64,000 bases of DNA, taken from NCBI GenBank assembly GCA_035540495.1, contig DATLGL010000017.1, positions 62,001 to 126,000 on the forward strand. The letters run 5' to 3'. Position 1 is the first letter of the stretch; every line of letters starts with the position of its first letter. A program made the position numbers and the translations under genes. A model generated the notes under the pieces. It had not been told where the DNA came from. It searched no databases and worked only from the letters and a program-made list of their open reading frames with translations. Below, piece after piece: positions 6,058 through 14,929 of this stretch. Source of the stretch: DASVEG01 sp035540495. Its GTDB lineage: Bacteria > Actinomycetota > Acidimicrobiia > Acidimicrobiales > CADCTF01.

Positions 6058-8388
6058 ATGCCTTGGAGGTGGGACGACGCACGCGCTTCGCGCCAGGTCG
6101 CGCGCCAGCTCGTCCCGCTCGCGGTGTTCCTCGTGGTCGCAGCCGCGGTGGTGGGCGTGGGCCTGCTCCGCAACCGGGCCGATGAAGGACGCACCGGCGA
6201 GCTGCTGCTGACCCGCATCGACGCCCTGGCCCAGCAGCAGCATTCGCAGCTCGGTCGGGCGGTGACCGGACCGGCGATGCCGGCCGGTCTCGCCGACGAC
6301 ATCACCGTCACACGTTCGGCGCTTCGTGCTGCGGTCGACAACGTCCCGCCGCGGGCCGAGACGGAGCGGGTGGTCCGCGCGGCCAGCCGGTTCGATGCGT
6401 CGGTCGAAGCGGTCCTCGGGCTGCTCGACGAGCACGGCGCGGCCGCGGCACGGCAGGTGGTTCGCGACGAGACCGGCCCAGCGATCACCAACCTCCACCA
6501 GGCCGTCACCCAGCTCCGCACCGCAGAGGCCGCCAGGGCAGACCGACTCGCCCGCACGAGCGACATCGCGTCGCTGCTGCTCCTGCTCGTCGCCGGGTTC
6601 ATCGTGTGGTTGCTGCTGCGCCGGGCGGAACGGGCCCGTCGGGCCGCGCACCAGGCCGAGACGACTGCCGCCAGCCAGCGTCGCTTCGAGGCGCTCGTGC
6701 AGAACTCCTCCGACGTCATCACGGTCTGCTCGGTCGAGGGCCGGATCCTCTTCCAGACGCCGTCGGTCAGCGAGGTTTTCGGCTACGAGCCGAACGAGCT
6801 GATCGGCACCGACATCAACAAGCTCGTCCACCCCGACGATCTGCGGCCGGTGCAGAAGTCGTTGCTGCGCACCGCCGGCGACGACGCGGTGTCCGACCGG
6901 GTCGACTGCCGGGTTCGGCATGCGGATGGGTCGTGGCGGTACACCGAGACGTCGGTCAGTGCTCGCCTGGACGATCCGCTCGTCGGCGGGTTCATCCTGA
7001 ACACCCGCGACATCACCGAGCGCAAGGAGCTGGAGGACGAACTCACGCACCAGGCGTTCCACGACTCGCTCACCGGCCTGGCCAACCGCGCGCTCTTCCG
7101 CGACCGGATCCAGCACGCGTTGAACCGGCAGCGTCGCCAGCGCCGGCCCTTGGCCATCCTCCTGTTCGACCTCGACGGCTTCAAGACCCTCAACGACAGC
7201 CTCGGCCACGCCTTCGGTGACCGGTTGCTGGCTGCTGTCGGCGAGCGGTTGAAGAACCTGTTGCGCCCGTCGGACACCGCCTGCCGGCTCGGTGGCGACG
7301 AGTTCGCGGTCCTTGTCGAGGACCTCACGGGCGGCATCGACGCGACGGTGGTCGCCGGCCGCATCCTCGATGCGATCCGTCAGCCGTTCGACGTCGACGG
7401 CAAGGAGGTCGTGACTGCGGCGAGTCTCGGCATCGCCATCGCCGGCTCGTTCGCCGAATCGCCCGACGACCTGCTCCGCAACGCCGACGTCGCGATGTAC
7501 ACCGCGAAGGGCCGTGGCCGTGGGCGCTACGAGCTGTTCCAGCCGAGCATGCACAAGGCGATGCTCGACCGGCTCGACCTCGAGGCCGACCTTCGTCGTG
7601 CGGTCGAGCGGGGCGAGTTCGTCCTCCACTACCAGCCCACCGTGGCGCTGGCGACCGGCCGCATCTCGGGCATGGAGGCTCTCGTCCGCTGGAACTCCCC
7701 GGAGCGGGGCATGGTTCCGCCGGGGATGTTCATCCCGGTCGCAGAGGACACGGGTCTGATCGTTCCGCTCGGCGCGTGGGTGCTCGAGGAGGCGTGCCGG
7801 CAGACGGTCGCGTGGGCCCATGAGTTCGGCCCCGACGCGCCGACGACGATCAGCATCAACGTCTCCGCCCGCCAGCTGCAGGACGACGCCCTCGTGCCCG
7901 CGTTCGCGGAGATCCTCGAGCGCACCGGCATCAACCCGTCGAACGTCGTGCTCGAGATCACCGAGAGCGCGGTGATGAGCGACGCCGAGGCCATGGTCGC
8001 CCGTCTGCACCAGCTGAAGAACCTCGGCGTGCGCCTGGCGATCGACGACTTCGGAACCGGCTACTCGTCGATGAGCTACCTCTGCTCGTTCCCCATCGAC
8101 ATCTTGAAGATCGACCGCTCGTTCGTCAGCGGCGTCCCGAACGAGCCGCAGAAGGTCGGCATCGTCCGCACGATCGTCGAGCTCGGGCACATCCTCGAGC
8201 TCCAGACCGTCGCCGAGGGCATCGAGCTCGACGAGGAGCTCGAGCAGCTTCGGGCGCTCGACTGCGACCTCGGCCAGGGCTACTGGTTCGCGAAGCCGCT
8301 CCCGGTCGATGCAGTCGTCGATCTGCTCATCGATCAGGCGGCCAAGCGCCGGCGAGGCGAGCTCGCCGTGTTCACGGCCGCCGGCTGA
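6058..8388 (+). CDS. Membrane PAS-GGDEF-EAL cyclic di-GMP turnover protein
   Basis: A 776-residue protein. Two membrane segments (about 19-36 and 170-187) enclose an extracytoplasmic helical sensor region of about 130 residues. A PAS domain follows (205-320), then GGDEF (330-490) and EAL (505-760). The diguanylate cyclase signature GGDEF at 412-416 is intact, with an inhibitory-site RxxD (RPSD, 403-406) exactly five residues before it. The EAL signature at 540-542 is intact, with later VSARQLQ, LEITES, DDFGTGYSS, LKIDRSF and AEGIE motifs. By sequence both synthesis and hydrolysis of c-di-GMP are possible. The 3' end overlaps the convergent giant sensor gene by 17 bases. A 22-bp palindrome lies upstream. 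Confidence 0.95.
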   Translation: MPWRWDDARASRQVARQLVPLAVFLVVAAAVVGVGLLRNRADEGRTGELLLTRIDALAQQQHSQLGRAVTGPAMPAGLADDITVTRSALRAAVDNVPPRAETERVVRAASRFDASVEAVLGLLDEHGAAAARQVVRDETGPAITNLHQAVTQLRTAEAARADRLARTSDIASLLLLLVAGFIVWLLLRRAERARRAAHQAETTAASQRRFEALVQNSSDVITVCSVEGRILFQTPSVSEVFGYEPNELIGTDINKLVHPDDLRPVQKSLLRTAGDDAVSDRVDCRVRHADGSWRYTETSVSARLDDPLVGGFILNTRDITERKELEDELTHQAFHDSLTGLANRALFRDRIQHALNRQRRQRRPLAILLFDLDGFKTLNDSLGHAFGDRLLAAVGERLKNLLRPSDTACRLGGDEFAVLVEDLTGGIDATVVAGRILDAIRQPFDVDGKEVVTAASLGIAIAGSFAESPDDLLRNADVAMYTAKGRGRGRYELFQPSMHKAMLDRLDLEADLRRAVERGEFVLHYQPTVALATGRISGMEALVRWNSPERGMVPPGMFIPVAEDTGLIVPLGAWVLEEACRQTVAWAHEFGPDAPTTISINVSARQLQDDALVPAFAEILERTGINPSNVVLEITESAVMSDAEAMVARLHQLKNLGVRLAIDDFGTGYSSMSYLCSFPIDILKIDRSFVSGVPNEPQKVGIVRTIVELGHILELQTVAEGIELDEELEQLRALDCDLGQGYWFAKPLPVDAVVDLLIDQAAKRRRGELAVFTAAG

Positions 8389-11300
8389 CCTCGAGATCGT
8401 CGGCGGGGGCGACCTCGAGCCTCGGCTGCAGCGACCGTTCGTCGGCCGTCAGCAGCGCAGCCTGGGTCCCCGCGGCTCCGACCGTCGCCACGCCGGCTGC
8501 GATCGTGGCGCCCTCGGGGTGACGGATGCTCCATCGCCGCTCGACCTCGTCGATCATCGCCTTCACCGCCGCGCTGTCGCCTCGCGACAGCATGACGACG
8601 AGTTGGTCGTCGCCGAAGCGTCCGACCGCCGCGTCTTCGGGGAGCACCTCTCGAAGGGTGCGACCGAGCGCCCGTAGCGCGTCGTCGACGTCCGCGGGCG
8701 CGCCCTCGAGTCGCATCAAGGCCAGCGTGGCGCCGATCGGCTGGCGAGCGATCGCGCGCGCCGCTGCTCGCCGTCCGAGGAACCCGGTGACGGGATCCAC
8801 CTTGGTGTCGTCGACCAGCGCGTCGTCGATCGCGTCGACCGCACGCGCCGCTTCGTCGACGAACTCCGGCAGCACGTTGTCGAGCACCGTCCTCGCGAGC
8901 GACCCGGGAGGCGCGGTGACGAGCAGCGGTTCCCCAGCGCCGAACGAGATCTCGTGCGACAGCGCCATGGCGTTGGCGGATCGTGCGGGGATGCATCCGC
9001 CCCCGAGCGAGCGAGCGAGGGCGATCGTCGCGGCGACCACCTGCTCGACGACGATCGCCTCCCGTACTGCGTTCTGCGCGGCAGCGATTGCTGCTTGCGC
9101 GACAGCGGGGAGCTCGGCGCGCTCGCACAGCGCCGCGTCCGGCCGCTGCATCGCGTAGGCACGCGGGGCAGTGATCACGGATGTACCACCGGCACCAGGA
9201 GCGGCGCGTCGCTGGATCGAGCGCGGCAGGGTGAGCACGAACTCGGCCCCACCGCCGGCGGCAGCGCGGCAGCTGAGCTCGCCGCCGTGGGCGCGGGCAA
9301 GGCTGCGGGCGATGTAGAGCCCGAGACCGGTGCCCTTCTTCGAGGTGTCTGCACGGAAGAACTTCCGGAAGATCTCGCCGATGAGCTCCGGTTGAACGCC
9401 GGGACCGTGGTCGACGACCGACACGAGGACGTCCGAGCCCGACGTGACGATCCCGACCTCGATGCCCTTCTCCGGCGGGCTGAACTTGGCCGCGTTCGTC
9501 AAGAGGTTCAGCAGGATCTGCTGGACGCGCGACGGGTCGACGTGCACGTTGATCGCGTCCGATGTCGCTGTCACCCGCACCTCGTGATCCGGGAAGAGGT
9601 GGCGGTGGTCGGCGACGATCCCGTGCACGAGCTCGGTGAGGTCGACGGTCTTTCGCCGCAAGGGGAGCGTGCCGGCCTCGAGCGCGTTGACGTCGGACAG
9701 CGTCGCGATCAGGTCGTCGAGGTTCGAGACGTTGCGGGTGATCGCAGCCGTCGCCTTCGCGACCACCGGCGACGTTGCGTCGCCGAGGTGGGCCGACATG
9801 GTCTCGGCGTAACCCTTGATGACGGTGAGCGGGGCGCGGAGCTCGTGGGTGATGAGCGAGACGACGTCGATCGCCTGGCTGGCGCGCGCGGCGACTCGAT
9901 CCGCCGGTGCGACTGGCCTCGGTGAGCCGACGAGAGCGCCCTTCGCCAGCATCGGGGCGATCGACGACGGCGGAATGGGCGGGCTCCACAAGTAGCCCTG
10001 GGCCAGCTCGCAACCGATGGTTTCGAGTTCGGCGACATGTCGCTCGTTCTCGACACCTTCCGCCACGACCTCGACCCCGAGGCTGCGGGCGAGGTTCACG
10101 ACGGCCGAGACGATGACGAAGTCCTCCGGATCGCGACCGAGGCCGGCGACGAACGAGCGGTCGACCTTCAGCTGCTCGAGGGGAAAACGCTTCAGGTAGG
10201 CGAGCGATGAGTAGCCCGTGCCGAAGTCGTCGAGCGCGATCTGGACACCCGTCTCCTTCAGCCGCCGGAGGATGGCGACGGCGCCCTCTGCGTCTTCCAT
10301 GAGCATCGACTCGGTGATCTCGAGGCACAGCGACGCCGGCGGGATGCCGGCAGCGCGGATCGCCGCCAGCACCATCTCGGGAAGCGCGTTGTTGCTGAGC
10401 TGACGGGCCGACAGGTTCACGGACACGACGAGCCGTCGCTCCGGGAACTGCTTGCGCCACTCGCCGAGCTGGCGGCACGCCTCCTCGATGACCCACTGGC
10501 CGATGGGCTCGATGAGGTGGGACTCCTCGGCGATGTCGATGAAGGCGGCCGGACTCAGCAGACCACGAGTGGGATGCTCCCACCGGATCAGGGCCTCGAC
10601 GCCCACGATCTCGCGACTCTCGAGCCGGATCTGCGGTTGGTAGAAGAGCCGGAACTCGCCTCTCTCGAGCGCAGTGCGGATCTCGTTCTGCAGCGCGAGG
10701 CGGCCGACGACGCGCGCTCGGGCCTCGCTGTCGAAGAGCTCGACGCGGCTGCGGCCGCGCTCCTTGCCTCGGTACATCGCGACTTCGGCGTCCGCGAGGA
10801 GTTGCTCGGGCACCGAGTGGTCGTCGGCGATGGCGACGCCAGCGGTGGCAGACACGTGGACCTGGTGACCGTGGACGATCCGTTGGCCGTTGAGCGCGCG
10901 AAGGATGCGAGCGGCCGCGGCCAGCGCATCGTCCTCCGACGCGAGACCAGGAAGGCAGATCGCGAACTCGTCGCCGCTGAGCCGAGCGATCGTGTCGCCG
11001 GGCCGCGTCTCCAGGCGGAGCACGTCCGCGGCCGCCTGCACCAGGGCGTCGCCGACGCTGTACCCGAGTGCGTCGTTCACGAGCTTGAAGTGGTCGAGGT
11101 CGACGAACACCACTGCGAGCGGCTTGCCGTCGCGCCGGCGGGTGGCGAGAGCGTGGTCGAGCCTGTCGATCAGCAGAGTCCGGTTCGGGAGGTCGGTCAG
11201 GGGATCGTGGAGCGCCGCGCGAGCCAGCCGCTCCTCCGCGATCCGGCGGTCCGTCACGTCACGGGTGGTGACGACGATGCCGTTGATCGCCGGGTGATCA

Positions 11301-13123
11301 CGCAGGTCGACGCCGACGCTCTCCATGTGGCGGACCGCGCCCGTGGCGTCGAACAGCCGGTACGACGTCACGGCGCCGAGCCCGCGCCGCCACGACTCGA
11401 ACGCTGCGTCGACGAACTGCCGGTCGTCCGGATGGATGTGCGGATCGACGCGGAACCCGCTGAGATCGATACCGGATCGGAGCCCGAGGACACGGGTCGC
11501 AGCCGGACTCGCCCAGCTGATGCTGCCGTCGGTGCGATGGATGCTGATGATGTCGGTGACGTGCTCCACGACGGCGGAGAAGCGGCTCTCGGACGCGAGG
11601 CGCTCGGTGATCTCCATGCCGACGCCGACGACGCCGGTCACGGTGCCGCCGGCGTCGATCATCGGCGTGAACCGGACGTCCCACGAGGTGTCGTCCCGCT
11701 GGCGGACGCTCGCGACGTGCTCCCCTGCCAAGCCGCGGTGGATGTCGTTGACGATGCCCGTCTCGTCGTCGCCGAAGCACTCGAAGATCGATGCGCCGAC
11801 GACGTCCGCCGGCTCCGCACCGAGCGCTTCGAGAGCGCGGCCGTCGGCGTAGACGATGCGGCCCGTCGAATCGATGACGCACAGCACCATCGGTGCGACG
11901 GAGACGACCGTCGACAACAGCAGCTCGCTCCGGTGGCGCGCCTGGACGGCTTCCCGAAGCTCGGTCAGGTCTCGTGCGGTCACCACGACGTTCTGCAGGC
12001 GACCGCTCACGCCCGGCACCGGACGAGCCGACATGGCTACGTGGGCCGTGGAGCCGTTCGCGCGGCGGCGAACCACCTCGAACTCGACGGCCTCGCCGTC
12101 GAGCGCGGCGCGATGGCGAGCACGTGCCACCTCGCGCTCTTCCTCGGGGATGATCTCGAAGACGTTGCGCCCGATGGCTTCGCTGGCGTCGATGTGCCAC
12201 ATCCTCGACGCCGCCTCGTTCCACGCGACGATCACACCCGTCGCGTCGAGGATCGCCACGGCATCGGACGTCGTCGCCATGACGCCGCGGATGGCGTCGA
12301 CGGCACCGATCGGCGCCGGCGCGAGAGCGGCGCCGCTGCTGGCCTCTGCCGCGCTGGCTTCTTCGACGATCGCCACGAACTCCCTCAGCCCCGCGCCGTC
12401 GTCGAGCATCGTCGAGACGCGCAGGCGGAGAGGAACGGAAGCACCGCCGGTACGTCTCGCGCCGATGACCCCGTGAGCACTTCCGCGGTCCGCGGCCTCG
12501 GCGAGGAGCGCGCCGAGTCCGGCGCTGGGCGATCCGCCAAGGAGCAAGGTGAGCGGCACGCCGATCGTCGCTGTGCGATCGGTGCGGCCGAGGAGGGTCA
12601 GGAGGTGCCGGTTCGTGTAGGTCGTGAGGCCCAGGACGTCACCACGCCAGACGCCGACCGGCGCGTTGTCGAGGATTCGGCGATGCCCCTGATCGCCACG
12701 GAAGAACGTTCGGTCGAACCGCTTGCGTTCGATCGCGAGACGCACCCGGCGGCGCAGGACTGCGCCATCGAACGATCCCTTGACCATGACGTCTTGAGCG
12801 CCGACGCCGATCGCAGCGGCCGCGGTGTCATGGTCGTCGGATCCGGTCACGACGAGCACCGGGACCTCAGGGTGCCGTGCGACCACCGCCGCGACCACGT
12901 CGACACCTTCCGCGTCCGGCAGCCCGAGATCGAGCAGCACGCAATCGGGCGCGTTGACGGCGATGGCCTCGAACGCGCTGCGCATGGAGGTCGCCGTCAT
13001 CACCTCACCAACCGGCTCGAGGAGAGCGGACATGAGGTCGGCGGCAGCCGGGTCGTCTTCGACGACGAGGAGCCGGAGCGGTGGCGTGCGCGGGTTCGGG
13101 GGCGTGTCCAGCGGGGGCGTCAT
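8372..13123 (-). CDS. Giant hybrid sensor: receiver, PAS repeats, GGDEF, EAL, histidine kinase, degenerate GGDEF
   Basis: A 1583-residue soluble protein read without interruption. Order seen: receiver domain (15-130; phospho-acceptor Asp65 in LLDLGLP, Lys115); four PAS-like segments (about 150-255, 280-390, 400-508, 515-628); GGDEF (635-800; signature is SGDEF at 716-720, with RPGD inhibitory site at 707-710); EAL (805-1065; EAL at 843-845, with VNLSARQLS, LEITESM, DDFGTGYSS and LKVDRSF); HisKA (1088-1155; His1093 in THELRAPL); HATPase (1195-1302; LLNLLTNAAKF, DHGPG, GTGLGLYIARSLA). A last region (about 1440-1565) resembles a GGDEF domain but has FGDDQ at the signature. It therefore joins phosphorelay and c-di-GMP enzymes in one chain. 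No membrane segment is seen. The start at ATG 13123 lacks a clear ribosome site. Partners are unknown. Confidence 0.93.
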   Translation of the reverse strand: MTPPLDTPPNPRTPPLRLLVVEDDPAAADLMSALLEPVGEVMTATSMRSAFEAIAVNAPDCVLLDLGLPDAEGVDVVAAVVARHPEVPVLVVTGSDDHDTAAAAIGVGAQDVMVKGSFDGAVLRRRVRLAIERKRFDRTFFRGDQGHRRILDNAPVGVWRGDVLGLTTYTNRHLLTLLGRTDRTATIGVPLTLLLGGSPSAGLGALLAEAADRGSAHGVIGARRTGGASVPLRLRVSTMLDDGAGLREFVAIVEEASAAEASSGAALAPAPIGAVDAIRGVMATTSDAVAILDATGVIVAWNEAASRMWHIDASEAIGRNVFEIIPEEEREVARARHRAALDGEAVEFEVVRRRANGSTAHVAMSARPVPGVSGRLQNVVVTARDLTELREAVQARHRSELLLSTVVSVAPMVLCVIDSTGRIVYADGRALEALGAEPADVVGASIFECFGDDETGIVNDIHRGLAGEHVASVRQRDDTSWDVRFTPMIDAGGTVTGVVGVGMEITERLASESRFSAVVEHVTDIISIHRTDGSISWASPAATRVLGLRSGIDLSGFRVDPHIHPDDRQFVDAAFESWRRGLGAVTSYRLFDATGAVRHMESVGVDLRDHPAINGIVVTTRDVTDRRIAEERLARAALHDPLTDLPNRTLLIDRLDHALATRRRDGKPLAVVFVDLDHFKLVNDALGYSVGDALVQAAADVLRLETRPGDTIARLSGDEFAICLPGLASEDDALAAAARILRALNGQRIVHGHQVHVSATAGVAIADDHSVPEQLLADAEVAMYRGKERGRSRVELFDSEARARVVGRLALQNEIRTALERGEFRLFYQPQIRLESREIVGVEALIRWEHPTRGLLSPAAFIDIAEESHLIEPIGQWVIEEACRQLGEWRKQFPERRLVVSVNLSARQLSNNALPEMVLAAIRAAGIPPASLCLEITESMLMEDAEGAVAILRRLKETGVQIALDDFGTGYSSLAYLKRFPLEQLKVDRSFVAGLGRDPEDFVIVSAVVNLARSLGVEVVAEGVENERHVAELETIGCELAQGYLWSPPIPPSSIAPMLAKGALVGSPRPVAPADRVAARASQAIDVVSLITHELRAPLTVIKGYAETMSAHLGDATSPVVAKATAAITRNVSNLDDLIATLSDVNALEAGTLPLRRKTVDLTELVHGIVADHRHLFPDHEVRVTATSDAINVHVDPSRVQQILLNLLTNAAKFSPPEKGIEVGIVTSGSDVLVSVVDHGPGVQPELIGEIFRKFFRADTSKKGTGLGLYIARSLARAHGGELSCRAAAGGGAEFVLTLPRSIQRRAAPGAGGTSVITAPRAYAMQRPDAALCERAELPAVAQAAIAAAQNAVREAIVVEQVVAATIALARSLGGGCIPARSANAMALSHEISFGAGEPLLVTAPPGSLARTVLDNVLPEFVDEAARAVDAIDDALVDDTKVDPVTGFLGRRAAARAIARQPIGATLALMRLEGAPADVDDALRALGRTLREVLPEDAAVGRFGDDQLVVMLSRGDSAAVKAMIDEVERRWSIRHPEGATIAAGVATVGAAGTQAALLTADERSLQPRLEVAPADDLEVSRRP

Positions 13124-13297
13124 CGCAGAGGGGGTCGCGTTCGAGTGACCTAGTGAAACGCTCGGTAGCGGTTCGTGTGAAGGGCTATTCGCCCTTTCCT
13201 TTTCAGTCCTGATGGGCTGCTATTTCGAATGGGCCGTCCGGGCGATGATGTGCATGGTCTCCGGTTTCGAGCCGCGAGTCGTCCGCGAGCCGTCGTG

Positions 13298-13303
13298 TAC
13301 GCT
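13298..13303 (+). promoter_or_regulatory. TACGCT -10 box for tRNA-Arg
   Basis: TACGCT lies 16 bases before the tRNA 5' end at 13320, matching the box before tRNA-Ser(GCU). The 196-base gap 13124-13319 also holds the promoter of the divergent giant sensor; nothing else is recognised there apart from a short AT-richer stretch near 13190-13230. Confidence 0.4.
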
Positions 13304-13319
13304 GATGCGTCCCATCCCG

Positions 13320-13392
13320 GCGCTCGTAGCTCAATGGATAGAGCATCTGACTACGGATCAGAAGGTTGGGGGTTCGAATCCCTCCGAGCGCG
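13320..13392 (+). tRNA. tRNA-Arg(ACG)
   Basis: Standard 73-base tRNA. Acceptor GCGCTCG (13320-13326) pairs with CGAGCGC (13385-13391), discriminator G at 13392. The anticodon stem TCTGA/TCAGA closes CTACGGA, so the anticodon is ACG at 13353-13355. In bacteria A34 of this tRNA is deaminated to inosine by TadA, allowing CGU, CGC and CGA to be read; a tadA gene is at 51899-52366 here. Confidence 0.97.
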
Positions 13393-13448
13393 CTGGCTCG
13401 CTGACGACCGCTGACTGACTGGCTGCGAAGGTGCTGGTGGACGGTCCT

Positions 13449-13844
13449 TCAGGACGCGTCGTCGCTGTCGTCGGCGCCGGCCTCGGGGTGCAGCGCTGCG
13501 AGGTCCCGGAGTCGAGCGAGCACGGCTTCGAGCGCGGGGCGAGTGTCGCCGTGACGCAGCCGGTAGTAACCCATTCGCCCTTCCCGTCGCCGGTGGACGA
13601 GCCCGGCGGTGCGTAGGAGGCGCAGCGCGTAGCTGACGGAATCCTCCGACGCGTCGAGAGCGAGGGCGATGTCGCCGACGCACATCTCGTCGGTCGCGAG
13701 CAACGCCGAGAGGATCCGCGCGCGGAGCGGGTCGACGAGCAGGCTCAGCGATGCGCCGATGACCTGCGCCTCCACGTCGGGTATGGCCTCGGCGCGGGCG
13801 GTGCTCACCCGTTCGGGATCGACCGGATGGCCGTGATCGGTCAC
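13449..13844 (-). CDS. ArsR-family metal-responsive repressor
   Basis: A 131-residue winged-helix protein with GTG start at 13844; an upstream in-frame stop leaves no other choice. The core DPLRARILSALL, EMCVGDIALALDASEDSVSYALRLLRTAGLV and GRMGYYRL is typical of ArsR/SmtB repressors. The CVGD helix matches the metal-binding alpha-3 region of cadmium/lead/copper sensors. It is divergent from a Cys-rich protein gene, with a perfect inverted repeat in between starting 7 bases from its own start. It therefore probably represses both itself and the Cys-rich/DUF305/FNT genes until a metal, perhaps copper, binds. The metal is inferred from neighbours only. The C-terminus is acidic. Confidence 0.9.
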   Translation of the reverse strand: MTDHGHPVDPERVSTARAEAIPDVEAQVIGASLSLLVDPLRARILSALLATDEMCVGDIALALDASEDSVSYALRLLRTAGLVHRRREGRMGYYRLRHGDTRPALEAVLARLRDLAALHPEAGADDSDDAS

Positions 13845-13850
13845 ATCATC

Positions 13851-13880
13851 CGTTTATCCGCACGGTTGTGCGGATAAACG
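13851..13880. promoter_or_regulatory. ArsR operator: perfect inverted repeat, 13-bp arms
   Basis: Arms CGTTTATCCGCAC (13851-13863) and GTGCGGATAAACG (13868-13880) are exact reverse complements with a 4-base spacer GGTT. It lies between divergent arsR (start 13844) and the Cys-rich gene (start 13908), where an ArsR dimer would block both promoters. It is noticeably AT-richer than its surroundings. Confidence 0.85.
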
Positions 13881-13907
13881 ATCTGGTGTCCGACCCAAGG
13901 AGTTGCC

Positions 13908-14306
13908 ATGACCGTCGCGAACGACATGCTGCGCACGACGCCGAGCGACATCGGCTACGACCTCGATGCCCTCGCCGCGTGCATCGACGCGTGCTTCGAG
14001 TGCGCCCAGGCGTGCACGGCGTGCGCCGACGCCTGTCTCGGGGAGGAGATGGTGGCCGAGCTGCGGCGCTGCATCACCACCGATCTCAACTGCGCGGACA
14101 TCTGCGACGCAACGGGACGGATCTTGTCCCGCCAGACGGGCTACGACCCCGAGGTCACGCGTGCCGCGCTCACGGCGTGCCGGGATGCGTGCCGGCGCTG
14201 CGCCGAGGAGTGCGAGCGTCACGGCGAGATGCACGACCAATGCCGCATCTGCGCCGAAGCGTGCCGGCGGTGTGAGCAGGCCTGCGATCGGCTTCTCGCT
14301 GCATGA
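13908..14306 (+). CDS. Cysteine-rich four-helix metal (copper) binding protein
   Basis: A 132-residue protein with 18 cysteines, spaced along helices as CxxxC and CxxC (for example CIDACFECAQACTACADAC near residue 25, then CRDACRRCAEEC and CRICAEACRRCEQAC near the end). This is the DUF326/Csp pattern of four-helix copper storage proteins, in which thiols line the bundle and hold many Cu(I) ions. No signal peptide, so it is cytosolic. AAGGAG sits 6 bases before ATG 13908. It is the first gene after the ArsR operator and is followed by a DUF305 protein, which supports a copper role. Copper is inferred from the family; other soft metals cannot be excluded. Confidence 0.88.
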   Translation: MTVANDMLRTTPSDIGYDLDALAACIDACFECAQACTACADACLGEEMVAELRRCITTDLNCADICDATGRILSRQTGYDPEVTRAALTACRDACRRCAEECERHGEMHDQCRICAEACRRCEQACDRLLAA

Positions 14307-14316
14307 GGCGTCGGCG

Positions 14317-14907
14317 ATGACCGACCAGCCCGCCGCCGAGGCGCAGAGCAGCGATCAGGAGGAGCATCAGCGGATGGAGCGCAAGCAGTACCTGCGGTTC
14401 GGGGCGATGATCGCCACCTCGACCGTGGTGATGTTCCTCCTGACGTATACCAACACCTACGCGTGGGACCACGTGCGGTGGAGCGAAGAGCGCGCGTACA
14501 TGGCACTGCTCATGGGCGGCGCGATGGGCGTGGTCATGCTCGGCTGGATGTGGGGGATGCACAAGAACGTCAAGATAAACGTCGGCATCATCGCCGGCGC
14601 GTTCGTGCTGATGGCCATCGCCCTGTGGTTGTCGCGTTCGCAGCAGTTCGTCGACGACCGCGAGTACATGAAGGGCATGATCCCGCACCACTCGATCGCC
14701 ATCCTCACGAGCGAGCATGCAGACATCGACGACGTGCGCGTCTGCGAGCTGGCCAACGAGATCATCAAGGCCCAGCGTGAGGAGATCGCCAAGATGGACT
14801 GGCTGATCGACGACATCGCCCAGAACGGCGAAGCGACGACGAGGGCCGAGGCCGACGCGCGTCCTGCGCCCACGTTCACGAGCGAGAACATCCGCGAATC
14901 ATGTTGA
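14317..14907 (+). CDS. Membrane DUF305 protein
   Basis: A 196-residue protein with three hydrophobic segments (about 28-47, 62-80 and 88-106) followed by a DUF305 helical region with MIPHHSIAILTSEHADI and an INEIIKAQREEI-like helix. DUF305 proteins often sit beside copper-resistance genes and may bind copper through the His-His pair; the exact role is not established. ATG 14317 comes 10 bases after the Cys-rich gene, so the two are cotranscribed under the ArsR operator. The tail ends RESC. The membrane-spanning version of DUF305 is common in high-GC bacteria. Confidence 0.8.
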   Translation: MTDQPAAEAQSSDQEEHQRMERKQYLRFGAMIATSTVVMFLLTYTNTYAWDHVRWSEERAYMALLMGGAMGVVMLGWMWGMHKNVKINVGIIAGAFVLMAIALWLSRSQQFVDDREYMKGMIPHHSIAILTSEHADIDDVRVCELANEIIKAQREEIAKMDWLIDDIAQNGEATTRAEADARPAPTFTSENIRESC

Positions 14908-14929
14908 CGGGCGGGAACACCGCGGTGCG

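Noticed and set aside
6058..6060. c-di-GMP riboswitch upstream of the GGDEF-EAL genes
   Set aside because: The 84-base gap before 6058 and the 196-base gap near 13124 show no recognisable riboswitch core, only a palindrome and AT-richer stretches.
10517..13153. An 878-codon plus-strand open frame opposite the giant sensor, and similar long frames such as 5995-8190(-) and 25-1191(-)
   Set aside because: High GC makes stops rare on the opposite strand. These frames have charged, repetitive composition with no domain motifs, and they lie over genes with clear conserved motifs.
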